Source of the DNA: Labyrinthula sp. Ha
Taxonomy: Eukaryota; Sar; Bigyra; Labyrinthulida; Labyrinthulaceae
Assembly (NCBI GenBank): GCA_015227615.1
Contig: JAALGZ010000025.1
Span: 546,164-610,163 of the forward strand
Direction of reading: 5' to 3'
Length of the DNA stretch: 64,000 bases
The position numbers and the translations under genes are program-made. Positions 1 through 18,900 of this stretch are shown here, one piece after another (position 1 is the stretch's first letter; each line of letters begins with the position of its first letter). The notes beneath the pieces were generated by a model. That model searched no databases and was not told the DNA's origin. It saw only the letters and a program-made list of their open reading frames with translations.

Positions 1-1
1 A

Positions 2-145
2 ACAAAGGGTGTTAGAGTTGTGGGTCAAATAGGTAAAGTTACAGTATCAATGCTAGAAAGAAATTTGTTGAGACTAGTTGAACAATTTCATATTGAACCA
101 AGATCAAAGTTAGTTGAAGCAGGAGGTAGAATAGTTCATAAGTAA
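2..145 (+). CDS. 3' end of an unrecognised gene (partial)
   Basis: An open frame enters from the left edge at base 2 and stops at TAA 143-145, giving the last 47 residues of a protein. The end reads ...RSKLVEAGGRIVHK and looks like a folded basic domain; I do not recognise the family. Its codon use resembles the neighbouring host genes. The stop lies inside the 3' end of the minus-strand PPOX gene, so the two genes overlap tail to tail by 10 bp. No start is visible, and a chance open frame cannot be fully excluded at this length. Confidence 0.55.
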   Translation, partial: TKGVRVVGQIGKVTVSMLERNLLRLVEQFHIEPRSKLVEAGGRIVHK

Positions 146-1536
146 CTTTTGAGTGTTGCTTTTTCTATACAGCTTGCTATTCCAACTCCATCAAAGTTAT
201 TACCAAGAAGAACAACTTGAGGATACTTTTGATTCATTTCTTCCACAACTTTGTTCTTTTGCTTTTCATACCCAACAAAATACTGCGGAATAGCATTAAT
301 ATTTCTTGTAACTAGTGTTGCTTCAGGATTTATTTCTACTTTACTTTCTAGCACCTGTTTCTTTATTGCCTTTAAGGAGATATCAATAAAATATTCATCG
401 GTTTCTTCCATAAGTTTTTCATGATCAGGTCCACCTATCATTACAGTCAAGGCAGCAGAGTTTCTTGGAAACTGTCCAGGAAAGACATTGGAATCGTATA
501 ACACTCCAAGTACATTATCCTTTCTTGAAAGAGAAGGAACAAGGTGACCAAACCCAGGGGGAAGAGTCTTTTTAACTGGAGAGTCTTCAGAGAACAATAG
601 ATTTATAACAGCAACAGATGAGAATTTTAGTTTAGAGGAAAGGGTTTGGAGAGAATCAACAGTAGGAAAAAGATCTGCTAATGCAGGAACATCTATGCAT
701 GAATACACTTTGTCAAAAGAATTAGAACTACTCTTGGTAGATAAAGAAATCTTTGAATCTTGTGGTTGAGCTTCATAAATGGGAGAATTTGTAACTAGGT
801 CAACTTTGTCTGGAGGCATATTATCAATAATAGTTTTTGTAAGGGTTTTGATTCCATCAGGGAAAGAAATGGCCGTAGCTTTACTTAATTGAAGAATATC
901 CTCAGGAAAAATAACTTTTTGTTTTGTATTTTTCATAGATAATAAATTTGATAGAATAAGTGAAGGATGTATTTTTTCCATCTCCGCAAAAGCAGGAAAG
1001 CAAGATGCAACACTGAGTTGTCTCGAATCACCAGCATAAATTCCTGCAACCATAGAATCACCAAATACTTCAGCAAAATATTTTCCAAAATGTCGTTCAA
1101 AGAAGGAATATATACTTTCGTCATCAAATTGACTTTTTCTCACACGAAAAGGTTCGAAGAGAATTGCAGATATAAGCGGTCGAAGGGTCTTTTTCGTCAA
1201 AAGTTGAGGAAGCGATGAGAGCTTACTTGGAAGAGAATGCTTCTGTCCCGAATGATAAATATATCTAATTGCAGATTGATCATTTGAAGTTATAACTGTA
1301 TCAAGGAGATCCAAGGACCTTAAAAGGTTCAGTACTGCGAGTCCTGCTTCACCTCTTGGTCTTATACTATGTGGGCCAGTTTCAAAAACAGCACTATTGA
1401 AATTGTGAGACTGGAACCATCCACCAATATGCTGTGATTTTTCAAATATTTTTATAGAAGATACTTTTGAGGATCTGGAAAGATAGTGTGCTGCAGTTAA
1501 CCCACTTATCCCGCTTCCTATTATTCCTACTTTCAT
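136..1536 (-). CDS. PPOX: Protoporphyrinogen oxidase
   Basis: A 466-residue flavoprotein oxidase of the penultimate step of haem synthesis, converting protoporphyrinogen IX to protoporphyrin IX with O2. In eukaryotes it normally works on the inner mitochondrial membrane. The N-terminus has the FAD dinucleotide-binding motif GSGISG (about residues 8-13) followed by a second conserved stretch with GGW at about 38-40. The C-terminus has the typical FAD-contact segment with GNNFDGVGI and a final amphipathic helix. The length matches the family (about 450-540). There is no obvious N-terminal presequence, which is usual because PPOX carries internal targeting. The start is ATG at 1534-1536 and the stop is TGA. 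It is divergent from the Yos1-like gene across only 66 bp, so the two probably share a promoter region. Related monoamine-oxidase-type flavoproteins are the main alternative, but the C-terminal motif favours PPOX. Confidence 0.9.
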   Translation of the reverse strand: MKVGIIGSGISGLTAAHYLSRSSKVSSIKIFEKSQHIGGWFQSHNFNSAVFETGPHSIRPRGEAGLAVLNLLRSLDLLDTVITSNDQSAIRYIYHSGQKHSLPSKLSSLPQLLTKKTLRPLISAILFEPFRVRKSQFDDESIYSFFERHFGKYFAEVFGDSMVAGIYAGDSRQLSVASCFPAFAEMEKIHPSLILSNLLSMKNTKQKVIFPEDILQLSKATAISFPDGIKTLTKTIIDNMPPDKVDLVTNSPIYEAQPQDSKISLSTKSSSNSFDKVYSCIDVPALADLFPTVDSLQTLSSKLKFSSVAVINLLFSEDSPVKKTLPPGFGHLVPSLSRKDNVLGVLYDSNVFPGQFPRNSAALTVMIGGPDHEKLMEETDEYFIDISLKAIKKQVLESKVEINPEATLVTRNINAIPQYFVGYEKQKNKVVEEMNQKYPQVVLLGNNFDGVGIASCIEKATLKSYL

Positions 1537-1580
1537 TTTATGAATTATTTATGGTAATGCAATATCAAGTTATTTAATAT

Positions 1581-1594
1581 ATTTTGGGCAATTG
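1581..1594 (+). promoter_or_regulatory. Candidate upstream element ATTTTGGGCAATTG
   Basis: It lies in the 66-bp gap between the divergent PPOX and Yos1-like genes, ending 9 bases before the ATG of the latter. A near-identical string recurs near other gene starts (5862, 8789, 21082), always in plus orientation. The role as a promoter or start-site element is inferred from position and recurrence only. Confidence 0.4.
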
Positions 1595-1602
1595 TAAAGA
1601 AA

Positions 1603-1848
1603 ATGATAAGTTTAGGAACGATCTTCACAAGTTGTCTTTTGCTAATAAACTCATGCGCTGTCTTAGATGAACGCCGTTTTCTCTCAAAATATGGTCTATC
1701 TAACATAGACATTGAAGGAATAAACAATGGATCTGTAAAATCTCAAGTTAGTGAATTTCTCCGTATGTGCCGTTTAATGAGAGTCCCCCTTATCTTCGTC
1801 AACTCGCTTTCAATTCTTTTTAGCTTTCTTTCTATGATTCTAAGTTAA
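1603..1848 (+). CDS. YOS1: Yos1 / IER3IP1-like ER-Golgi membrane protein
   Basis: An 81-residue protein with two hydrophobic segments, one at the N-terminus (about residues 1-20) and one at the C-terminus (about 60-81). Between them are the conserved signatures of the Yos1/IER3IP1 family: AVLDERRFLSKYG after the first segment, then KSQVSEFLRMCRLMRVPLIFVNS leading into the second (a few residues differ from the family core RxxxMRVPLIxxNS). Length and layout match the family (about 80-85). Known members act with Yip1/Yif1 in COPII vesicle traffic between ER and Golgi. The start is the first ATG after the conserved upstream motif, and the stop is TAA. The 3' end is 41 bp from the 3' end of the convergent C-CAP gene. 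The reading frame has no intron. Confidence 0.87.
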   Translation: MISLGTIFTSCLLLINSCAVLDERRFLSKYGLSNIDIEGINNGSVKSQVSEFLRMCRLMRVPLIFVNSLSILFSFLSMILS

Positions 1849-1889
1849 CGAATAAACTTAATTCCTTAATCGTTAAACTTTCCGTTAGT

Positions 1890-2399
1890 TTAAGAAGAAT
1901 ACAATTCCGAAACTTCTGGAAGAACTTTAAAATCTGCTCCATCTGGTACAAGCTTATAGGTAAATTGCTCTGGAAGAGGTTTCTCCAACTTGGTTCCATT
2001 CAGAGAGTAGGAGATATTCAACTCTGAGCTCTTTGCAGCTATAACAGTGACGGCAGTTGCATCAACGTTTGGTCCTGATGCGTCCACAAGGAGTCCATCG
2101 GTTTTGTCCACCTGTACGCTGTTAACAGTCTTTTGCATTTCAACCACAATATCTTTGCAGTTAGTCACCTGTACACTTGCGACGACATCTGATACAAGGA
2201 GAGTACAGTTATGGCATCCCACTAGTGACACGGAAAGACACTTCTCTGGAACGACGATTTTCGTGTAGTAGCAATTGAAGGCGTTAACAGGTTCACTGAG
2301 TCTGGTTTTTACCTCTACTTCTTCAAGAGCACGTTTATCACCTTGTTTACCGTAGTCTTCTACAAACCATTGTTTTCCTCCTCTTTTAGTAACTGGCAT
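1890..2399 (-). CDS. Stand-alone C-CAP (CARP) domain protein, cyclase-associated protein type
   Basis: A 169-residue protein that is almost entirely the C-terminal beta-helix domain of cyclase-associated protein, which binds ADP-actin monomers and helps recharge them with ATP. Visible signs are the opening GGKQWFVEDY, the repeated short beta-turn pattern (for example CLSVSLVGCHNC, VQVTNCKDI, VQVDKTDG) and the closing AKSSELNI ... PLPEQF. Full CAP proteins of fungi and animals are about 450-530 residues, with adenylyl-cyclase-binding and HFD domains and a proline-rich linker; none is encoded here. The ATG at 2397-2399 follows an A-rich leader. Short C-CAP-only forms are known, for example in apicomplexans. 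A separate upstream exon for the N-terminal half is not seen in the next 3.6 kb, but a distant one cannot be excluded. Confidence 0.85.
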   Translation of the reverse strand: MPVTKRGGKQWFVEDYGKQGDKRALEEVEVKTRLSEPVNAFNCYYTKIVVPEKCLSVSLVGCHNCTLLVSDVVASVQVTNCKDIVVEMQKTVNSVQVDKTDGLLVDASGPNVDATAVTVIAAKSSELNISYSLNGTKLEKPLPEQFTYKLVPDGADFKVLPEVSELYSS

Positions 2400-5300
2400 T
2401 ATTTCTCTTTGATTTGTGTTTTCTTCTTTTGCTTTTCCGGCTGAATTTTTTTCAGGAGATTATAATGGACGATATGGTCATTGATAAAGTTTGAAAGATT
2501 ACAAAATAAAACAATAGTACAAATAAAACAAGAAGAAAAAGGAGAACAGCAGGTTATGGTAGTTTTATTGTTTCTACCTGTTGTTCATTATATTCATTAA
2601 TAGATACAAAGCTAGTATTATAACTTAGATAATATTATTGGATGAAAGCATAATGTTTTGATTTTTATGGGATGGATGGCAGCTTTTACCAATGAAAGCA
2701 ACAATACCTCTAGTGTAGGAAAAATTATGTTTTCTTACTTTCAAAATCCATAATCGGTTCAAACAACTACACTAGACTTATATTATTAGCTTTCAATTTA
2801 AGATGTTTCATTTCTTTTAATATATTTGCTTTTCATGTTCTTTGAACTTTTTCATACCCGATGACAGCTCATTTCCAAGTAAATCTCTGGAAATGCTTAA
2901 AATCTTGGTAAGTAGACCTTTGCTTAAAGTTGGTCACACAAACGCGCCCTGATAACAACACTGCTTAATGAGAGATTGCTACACAAATTTTTCTTATCTA
3001 TTTACACGTTGTGGAGCTTGCAGGCAAAATGAGAGGTTTTAATATAATACCAGCGAAGAGGAAATATCACAAGCTGGAGTCTAGTGATGTTAATACAAAC
3101 CATGGATGTCACTAAGGCATTAATCAAAGGTCACTGAAATGTGCTGAAATTACCCTGCAAGAAAGACTACCTCCTGAGGGTACGACTAAAACAACAATGT
3201 TTTTCAATTGATAGTTAATTGCGAAAGGGAAAAGACCTGTGCAAAATTTAAGGCTATCATACCCGCTTGTTCCTAGTATATATCTCATACATGCTAGTGA
3301 AAAATGGGCATAAGAAAAAGGGGTTCAGAAGATCTATTCAATAGACACAAATTTCAACGAAGAATATGAGTATATACCAAGAAGCAATTAGTTGGAAACT
3401 GAAGGCATTGAGCCATGACAACTAAACTGGTTCTTTTCAGTAAGAGCAAAATAAAACAGAGTTGATTTTTCTTCAACTAGTTCCCACGACCATGAACGGC
3501 GAGCATAGATGTATGTTTCATAGGTGATTAACCGTTAATATCAGCAGCATTAGTGTATGATATCAAGCACTCTGTAAGTTTTTGCTGATACTAACAGTGA
3601 CTTTCACAACTCTTATCAACAGATTCTTCATTGTTCGCATTTTTCAATGCCTCGTCGATAGGTAGCTACCAGAATAATGTATCCTAAACTTCATTACTTA
3701 ATATTGTTAGAAAAAAATTGATGACATCTTCCTATGGTCTGCATTTTTATGAGTAGCGTTCCCTCTAGCTGTACCCATAAGATGTACAAATGCCATGTGA
3801 AGAAATGTAAAAGATCAGTTATTCTCCTCTACATCTCTAATTAGTAACTATAAATGGGCATAGTCTCGACAAAATTAGCTCTTCTGAGAAAAAAAATGTA
3901 AATCAAAACATAAGCCAGAACTATGGGATGTACTTAATTAAGCATGCGGAAATGCAACTCAAAATGTAGTATTCAAGGTCTTTGAAAGTTACCTAGTTGT
4001 CCACAGTCTAAATAAGGTTAACATTAATCCTATCTGCTTTATTAGTAGAGGTGGCTTACATTATGAGAAATAGAGAGTCCATAAATTTGTTTTTAAAAGT
4101 AATGCAATAAACTATAATTTTTTGAGGCGTGGCCTTGTGCAGGAATCTATGACCTCAATATTGGGAATTAGAACCCGTCCTAACCTCAAAATCTAACTAT
4201 CGAATATATATACAACCTAGATGAGATATTTATCGAAAGTTCTGTTACACTGGTATTGTTCAGTTCCTATATAAGTTGAGAATGACAAGAAAAATAAGGA
4301 ATCATTTCAGAATACTATGAATTCTAAGGTCGCAGCCATGGTGAAAAGCAACTATATTTTAGGACAACTGTTTAATTTTCTGACGCTTTAACTAGTTAGA
4401 GATCTTTTTTAATCTAAAAGATATCTTACTTAGCATTTCATAGTATTCTTATTTGCCCTGAACGTGGATATTAGCAATTTCAGAACTTTGATTTGAACAC
4501 ATTGAAAGTTGATGAAGCGGACTTTTTTAAGGTCTCCTGAATATGGTTAAAATTTTTCCACCAAGTTGTTTCATCTGGAGATGTCAATTCGTTTTACTAG
4601 GTGTCAGATTCTGCCAATAATCTTATTTATTATGGGATACCTACCCATTATGTAGCTTGCTACAGAAACGCAACCTAAGAAAACCGGCATAACAGACTGT
4701 GAAAAAACAATGATAATCTAGAGTTGGCAGGCAACTACTGGATCTCAAAATAGTTTTAAATCCGCCTTGTCTCTACAGTTTTACCTGTTTTCTGCATACG
4801 CTAAGAGAAAACTGTGCAGTTTTTCCTTACTAAGGTATGATGAACCATGTACAATATCATTGAACTCCGCGCAAAATCATTGTTTTTAAATCAAAGTGAT
4901 TCTTAATTACTTGGGAAAGCCCTCGAATTATTATATTATTCTTAAATCTACAATTTACTTAGTACAATTGTTTTGATTCTCTAGATTAATTCAAGCAATT
5001 AGCTGTAAATTAGAAATTGGATAAGTAACAATCTTTCTCAGACCATACCAGAAATTTTTTCTGCACGAGATAATAAATCTAAAGCAAAAACGCATGAGAA
5101 TTGTGATTGCTGCGATTATTTGCTACGCAATTGATCATCCTTAGATTGCTCATACCATAGGCAGAAAAATCTTTTTTAAAGATTACACTTAAGTTCTCTC
5201 ATGCGCAAGAGCAGAGTTAACCCACACAAACCCCAACGACATCAATGGGCTGAAGATAAGAGCGAAAGCTATTGCTTGGAAAATTAGTTAGTATTAGTCT

Positions 5301-5861
5301 CACTGGCCAAAGTTTAAGTTTCTGTACCAAAGATTATAATGAGGATAATATGTCTTTTGTAGTTAGATTCTAGATCAGGGAATTCGTCTGCGAGTTAAGT
5401 GGTCAAATCAAACTATCGAGAGGTACCACCAAGAAGAATATTTTTAATTGCACAACATTTACTTAAGTAAACTATACACTATGTTAGAAGAATTTTTCTG
5501 AATATAAGCTGCGAAGACCCGTGAGAGAAATTGCTTTGTACTTCTAGAGGGAAAACTCCGTAGTAGCAGAAAGTACTAAACTAAGACTACGTAATTGCAC
5601 AAACATTCAAAGAATTTAGACAAGGCAAACTTGTTGCACTTAAGTTATTTTAAAGTTAAAACTATGTAATTTATATATCCTTGTTGTTTTTGATGGTGTG
5701 TTTGTATAAACCTCTTATATAATTATTTCAAGCTTTAACTATTCATATTTTGAAATATATGTTTTGTATTGTTGTCTTATTTTGGCTTTTTTATCCATAG
5801 CTAGATAAGGAGAAGATTACTTAACCAAAATTTGATATTGTGAAATGTCCCTAATTAAAAT
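2400..5861. other. Gene-free stretch, no feature recognised
   Basis: About 3.5 kb of AT-rich sequence with frequent stops in all six frames. I found no convincing coding segment, tRNA-like A/B box pair, rRNA similarity or tandem repeat. It should contain the promoter of the C-CAP gene at its left end and that of the calponin-like gene at its right end. Confidence 0.5.
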
Positions 5862-5876
5862 ATTTTGGGCAATTTG
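5862..5876 (+). promoter_or_regulatory. Candidate upstream element ATTTTGGGCAATTTG
   Basis: It matches the motif between PPOX and the Yos1-like gene at 13 of the first 14 bases and lies about 143 bases before the ATG of the calponin-like gene. The intervening leader is rich in A and C with runs such as CACAAACACAATAG, as expected for a long 5' UTR of a well-expressed gene. Function is inferred. Confidence 0.4.
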
Positions 5877-6018
5877 AAAATGAAATGAAATAATCTGTGT
5901 AGAGAAAAATAAACAATTCAGACATAATAACTCACAAGAACGCTGAATACACAAACACAATAGAAATTCAGTTCAAATAACATTCTTATCATACAAAACA
6001 AAACAAAATTCAAGAAAA

Positions 6019-6939
6019 ATGTCATTCAAAGCAGTCAACGAACATGGTATGGATAAGGAAATTGCCGCTAGAATGGCAAGTAAATACGACAAGGCACTTG
6101 AGGAAAAGATCCAAGTGTGGATTGAAACTGTGACTGGAGCAACTTTCGACAAACCGTTCGGTGAAATGCTTCAAAACGGAATTGTTCTATGTGAACTAGT
6201 TAACGCTCTTATCCCTGGTAAGATAAAGAAGATCAATAGAGCAGGGGGGTTGTTCAGGTTCCAAGAGAATATTACCAACTTCATTAAAGTGTGCAGACAG
6301 ATTGGTGTTCCAGAAGCCTCTTTGTTTCCTACTGAAAGCCTAGCTCAATTAAAAGATGTGAACCAGGTTCTCACCTGCATTAACGCGTTTGCTGGAACTG
6401 TACAGAGAAATAAAGATAAGCTAGGTGTAAAATACAATGGACCTTTCCTTGGACCAGCACCTAAGAACACAGGAGGAAACCGAACTACTAAGAAATGGAC
6501 TGTAAAACCAGGTGGATCAGCAGGCCAGACTCTGATCGGAATGGGGTCTAGTAAGACTATGGAAGCTACAAAGCATGTGGATGCTAGAGAGCAAATTAAG
6601 AGGAATCAGCTAGGAGGTGCTGGAAGTGGAGGAACGACTTTGATTGGAATGGGGTCAAGTCAGACAATGGAAGCTTCTAAACATGTTGATGCTAGAGAGC
6701 AGATTAAGAGGAATCAGTTGGGAGGTGCTGGTAGTGCAGGAGCTACTTTGATTGGGCAAGGATCTAGCAAGACTATGGAGGAAACTAAGTTTGTAGATGC
6801 TAGAGAGCAGATTAAAAGAAACCAGCTTGGTGGTGCTGGAACTGGAGGAGCCACATTGATTGGACAAGGTTCAAGTCAAGTTATGGAAGCTAGCAAGCAT
6901 ACTGATGTTCGAGAGGATATTAAGAGAGGTAACTATTAA
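6019..6939 (+). CDS. Calponin/transgelin-like protein: CH domain plus four calponin repeats
   Basis: A 306-residue actin-binding protein. Residues about 26-135 form a single calponin-homology domain, with the typical WIETVTG near its start, NGIVLCELVNALIPG in the core and FPTESLAQLKDVNQV late. After a short linker come four copies of a 36-residue unit (starting at about residues 171, 207, 243 and 279), each with the calponin/CLIK motif LIGxGSS...ME..K and followed by a DAREQIKRNQLGG-type stretch; the last is cut short at ...KRGNY. Known relatives bundle and stabilise actin filaments. The start is the first ATG after the A/C-rich leader, and the stop is TAA. It is convergent with ATP synthase beta, 108 bp between stops. 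The three full repeats share unusually long identical stretches, which points to recent duplication or homogenisation. Confidence 0.9.
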   Translation: MSFKAVNEHGMDKEIAARMASKYDKALEEKIQVWIETVTGATFDKPFGEMLQNGIVLCELVNALIPGKIKKINRAGGLFRFQENITNFIKVCRQIGVPEASLFPTESLAQLKDVNQVLTCINAFAGTVQRNKDKLGVKYNGPFLGPAPKNTGGNRTTKKWTVKPGGSAGQTLIGMGSSKTMEATKHVDAREQIKRNQLGGAGSGGTTLIGMGSSQTMEASKHVDAREQIKRNQLGGAGSAGATLIGQGSSKTMEETKFVDAREQIKRNQLGGAGTGGATLIGQGSSQVMEASKHTDVREDIKRGNY

Positions 6940-7047
6940 TTTGCAAGTAGATTGATGAATATAGCATTCAAATGTAGTCATAATCTTAAAGAAGGGAAAT
7001 ATGGTTTAAAGTCTTCTTGTTTACTCTTAGATGTCAGAAAACTGTAT

Positions 7048-15957
<8,910 letters not shown>

Positions 15958-18900
15958 TCAAAACCCCTTCTTAATTTGAAGTGTCATACGTTGCAGAAAT
16001 TTTCTTCCTAAAAGGGCAAAAAATACCGCTACCGTAACTTGTAGCAACAACCATGGCGAAGATGTATCTTCCTTGTTTATTATAGAATCATTGGATTTGT
16101 TTTCAATATTCTGTTCCTTATGATCCTTTAGGAAGAGCTGAGGGGAAACAAGAAGTTCCTTGAATGCAACAATATCGACATGTTCGTATCTCTTGATGTT
16201 TGACTTGTCAAGCAAGAACTCGTCCACAAAAGGGCTTATGAGTCGGGCCTCTAGAACGGTAAACCCACTAGATTGGGAGATGTTTGCTTCAGAACCAACT
16301 GATAATCCAAAAGAGTAGTGAAATCCACCTATATGTGAAACCTTTATGTCTCCTAGTAGACTATCAAATACTTCAATTCTAGGACCTCGCATCAGCTCAG
16401 TAAACATTCGATTGCCCTCCTTGTCATATAACGCTACCTGAACTTGTTCAAAAATACTTTGATCTATAGTTTCTGGTAGCCTGTTTGATATCTGCTGTAC
16501 GAAATTTATCTCGGCAACTTTGCGCACTATAACAACCGTATGTTGCACCTGTACTAGAAAATCTTCCTGTGAGTGCAAATCTTTTGGCGTGATTCTCAAT
16601 GTTGCAAGGAACTCTGTTTCATATGAGAAATTTGACTCTATTAAACCATGCTTGAAACTCAATGGCAACGAACTCCTTTTATCGAGCGCAGTGACCTCGT
16701 AAGAAGTAAAGAAATCTTCGGAATCGCGTAAGTTTGAGTCTAAAACAAAGGCAGCTTCACCAACTGGTATAACCACCTCTTCATAGGTACAAACCTCGTT
16801 CGAACTAAAATCTTTTCCAAGAGATACTCTCACTGCAGGAAACACTTCTACATTTTCACATGAGGTGAAAGCTCTCCCTTTGAACTCTAAAGTGGCACAG
16901 AGCGAGATAACAAGTTTCTCCTGGGCAGATAACCCATACAGTTCACGAGCAGCTGCTACATTAATAGCCACAGCATGGTTTCCCACTGTGAGGCCAGTTG
17001 TATACCTCTTACTATACCCCTTCGTTTTCACGTCAAGATACCAGTCACTATTTTGATTTGGAGCCGAAAAATACAGCAAATCTTCTAAACCAGAATCTGT
17101 TACAGCTTTTAGGTTGAAGTGAAGATGGTCACGGTAAATAAACTTCAATCGAGAAGTCTCAGTCAAACTTATAATTTTGATGTTATTCAACCTTGGAATA
17201 AAAAGTTCAGAAGTCACATTGGCTAGTGGTTTTAGTCCACCTTTTTCAAGGCACTCAACAGCTAAGCTTCCTGGATTGGAACCTTTCAAAGAACTTTTTG
17301 CCAAGATTGTAACAGAATTTAGCGTTTGTCGAAGAATGTCAATGCTTTCTCTTGCATTTACAGATGGGGTACACTCCACGAAATTAGATCCCGAACGGTC
17401 ATTTTTGTTTCCAGTTGACTCATAAGTAAGAAATAGGGGGCCTCCTCTAATTTGTACTGTTCTTACACTTTTCTCAGCTAGTAGAATTTTAGAGGGCACA
17501 ATTTGGAGTGGAGGAAAAAACACCAGTTCCAATTCCCGGGATTCAGCATTGCGTTCTTCTGAAATCACCTGTGTAAAAACCTTAAAAGTCCTCGATACAT
17601 CTAGAGGGGTTATTGTAGTCTGAAATATTCCAGGACAAGAAGTTAGGGAATCATGGTTACTAAAGCAAACTGAAACTTCTTTTACGACTTGAAACAAAGC
17701 AGGATTTTGTCCAACTACGGAATAGTTAAATTTTTGATATTCACTAAGAGCAAAATTTCGACGTCTCGAGTCAACAACCTTGGTAAATATTTTTTTACTC
17801 TGTCCCACTTCAGCAAAATTAGAGTGAACACCTAGTTCTAGAGCACGCACGTGCTCAAAGTTCAAGTGTGTTGTAAATATATTGCCAAATTGGCCATTGC
17901 CCAACTTGAGCATCTCTTTATTCAAAAGCCCAGAATCTTCACACTGAACTTTCAGCTTGCTACTGACTGGACCTGCCATCCCATTTAGGAGCACGGACCT
18001 TCGTCTTACCAAATTCAACACCGCGGAACCATTAGCAACACGACAAGAAAATTCACCAGAGCCATCAAGAATTGTTAGGTTGGCAGAAAAATTTGTGTTG
18101 GCAAGTATAGTTGGGTAATATGGTGGATCATATGTTGGTAAAGGGACAAAACGGACCTCATGGTTCGTCTTCAGGCCTAGGGAAGAAACTACAGCATCCA
18201 CATCAAACGAACAAGGTTTATGAACTTTGAATCGAGTAAATCTAAATTCAAGGGCTGGTATTTTTTTTCCACCAAAAAAGTCAACCAGTTTAATTTTCTT
18301 ACTAGGAGCATCACAACTGAGATGTTGTGTAGGTGATACTTTCCAAACCGCTTCTCTATGTTTTTCATCTATAGCAGACATTGTAAAATTAAACTTGTCA
18401 ATAAATTCTAAGTGAAAAAAAATATTACTTTCTTTTATACCAGCTAGAATTGAGTAGTTTGTATAAAGACTCTCCTTAGAAGAGAAATATCCTTCATTCT
18501 TTGGGGCATAGTGGACAGCCAAAGAAATCGGATCCTGCACATTAACTATAATTGCCCTCTGTTTGCCAGAACTCGCAATTTTCAAAATGAAGATACCATT
18601 TAGCCTGAAGTCTATAATATACCGCCTTCTCTCGCTGTCATGAAAATTAGAGTCCAAGTTTATGCCCATATAATCAGTTTCCGCTTGGTTCAACCACTTG
18701 GCATCCTGAAGCTTTAAGCGGTTCACTATTCCTCTTAAGCCAGTTAGAGAGTTTGAATCAATATGCAATAGGGTCCAGCTATCACTCTCAAGAAATCCAC
18801 CTTCTAGAATTATTTGAAATGGGGCATTTTTCATAACCGAAATGTACTTATACTCTTGATCTAAGCTTGGCAAAGCAACTTCAGGGTAAATAACAACTAA

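Noticed and set aside
4130-4190. Minus-strand GGTTCTAATTCC resembling a tRNA B box
   Set aside because: The flanking bases do not form a five-pair T stem and no A box lies at a suitable distance.
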